64,000 bases of DNA from Salarias fasciatus (Eukaryota; Chordata; Actinopteri; Blenniiformes; Blenniidae). A model generated the notes under the pieces. The model was not told the origin of the DNA. It was given only the letters and a program-made list of their open reading frames with translations, and made no database searches. The first letter of the stretch is position 1. Each line of letters begins with the position of its first letter. The position numbers and the translations under genes were made by a program. Shown in pieces: positions 62,772 through 64,000 of the stretch. The stretch spans positions 13,448,896-13,512,895 of the forward strand of contig NC_043755.1 of NCBI RefSeq assembly GCF_902148845.1, read 5' to 3'.

Positions 62772-64000
62772 TGGGAAAAGCAGCCTTCTTTTAACCTTTG
62801 TTGGAGCCCAGGACTTCTGTCCGGCCGACTCCACCCGGTTCTTTGATTCTATGCTTGGTATGAAAAACGCCAAAACGAATGACTTCAAATTATTACCATT
62901 TATTTAGGTATAGCCAGATGTAATGCTCAGCGCTGGACCTTACAGGGAAAGATGCGAAGTATTTCGCCCCGAAAGGATCCTGATCGTTGATGAGACAGAG
63001 TTTTTATTCCATGTTCTTCTGGGCTGGGCTGCCCCGACAGATAGGTTGGACTTTGTTCGCAATTGGACAATTTGGTGTTGATGTCAGCTGCCAACCAAGC
63101 GCTGACATCTGTACTGTGCTGTAATAGACATCCCGGAGACATAAATGCTCTTTTACATGCTCTTTAATAACACCGCTGCTCAGCCCATACATTCACATGT
63201 CCGTCCTCTTCATGTGTCCCACCAGGTTTCACCATCATATGGTTCCTACCCCAATGCTCCCATTACATCTCCCCCTTTTAGCTTAGTGTCCATATTCTTC
63301 CTTCTTCTGTTCTTCTCAGAGCATTTTTTTCCTTAAACAGTTTTTTCTTTTAATAAACCCGTAACACTAAACAGTGCAATAAACAATACATTCAATAAAC
63401 TTCTAAAGTGCCTTTTTTCACAATGTAACAAAACAAATAGCATTTGTTTCTTTCCATTCCTTCCTCTTTTTTTTTCTTTTTTTTTTTCTTTTCTTTTACA
63501 ATAATGCCAACACGTCTGTATGAAAATATTTTACTGAACCAAACCTGTCTCGGGGTCAGGGTCGACAAACTGGTTCCCCAAAGCTGTGCAGGGATTATTC
63601 TGCCCTGTGGACCACAGCTTTCTACTCTAAGTAGTGATCACAAGTCCAGTCTTTGCGGGGTGTGAACAACCCGCCCTGACTTCGTAACCGTGGAGCCTTC
63701 AGGTATCACTCTGATGTGAGACCTGTTTCTTCTGAGGCAACCTGATGGCATGTCGATGTTATAGGATCGAGGGGTGTTGGCTGGGCTGCTGATGATCCCC
63801 GAGTCGTTGCTGTTCTTCACCCAGACCCGTTGTCCTGGTCTGAGCTGTTGTCTTGTCTGAGTTTTGTGTCTCTTGTTGAACCAGAACGCCTGTTTTTGTT
63901 TCTGATCCAGGTCTTTGCTTCGGAACCGATGAAGGCTTGGCCATCTTGGTTGAAGTTTCTCATTACTGACAGGCAAGGGTGTCCTGATGTTACGACCCAT
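62772..64000 (-). mobile_element. Ty3/gypsy LTR retrotransposon, 3' part (LTR, polypurine tract, integrase end)
   Basis: The minus strand reads, from the right edge leftward: an integrase C-terminal region (63998-63638) with LRPGQRVWVKNS-type text and TPRSYNIDMPSG, which is a fish gypsy hallmark; a polypurine tract next to position 63268; and a 496-bp LTR (63267-62772) beginning TGTAATGGG and ending in CA. The part inside the window looks whole, and the rest lies beyond the edge. The LTR sits in unit 3 only, so it came after the duplication. Confidence 0.82.

Overview
The window is nuclear DNA of a ray-finned (teleost) fish. It shows GT-AG split genes with short introns, a vertebrate gene order (trmt11, hint3 and ncoa7 together, as in the human 6q22 region), a tRNA-derived fish V-SINE, CA/GT microsatellites, and many fish DNA transposons, MITEs and LINEs. 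Nothing in it looks prokaryotic.

Region 1 (1-17.5 kb) is a compact gene block. The first three coding exons of trmt11 lie on the minus strand. Head-to-head with them is a ten-exon gene derived from a hAT transposase, whose exons splice into one unbroken frame of 786 codons plus stop. A one-coding-exon Costars-domain (ABRA-like) gene follows on the plus strand. Then come complete hint3 (five exons, minus) and a short-form ncoa7 (minus) with two alternative first exons. Each ncoa7 first exon has its own TATA box, and the inner one has an ISRE-like site upstream.

Region 2 (17.5-28.3 kb) holds no recognisable gene. It contains microsatellites, a SINE remnant, a hAT-type MITE with 8-bp target duplications and a CpG-rich MITE with TTAA ends.

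Region 3 (28.3-64 kb) is a tandem segmental duplication that has been heavily bombarded by mobile elements. The repeating unit has, in order: an unidentified duplicated block with TATA-like motifs; a decayed IS630/Tc1-like transposase gene with a conserved intron; short conserved spacers; a complete six-exon zg16-like jacalin lectin gene; and, on the minus strand, the last exon of a plasmolipin-like (MARVEL) gene. Unit 1 spans about 28.3-40.2 kb and unit 2 about 45.6-58 kb. Unit 3 (60.6-62.8 kb) is partial and has no lectin. Only unit 2 is joined to further plasmolipin exons (to 59.7 kb). Insertions private to one unit (REL-endonuclease LINE, hAT, mariner, Tx1-like and RTE LINEs, LTR-element fossils) allow the events to be ordered.

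The two lectin copies differ at 17 of 504 coding bases and 16 of those differences change the protein, while one intron is identical. This is the most striking evolutionary signal in the window.
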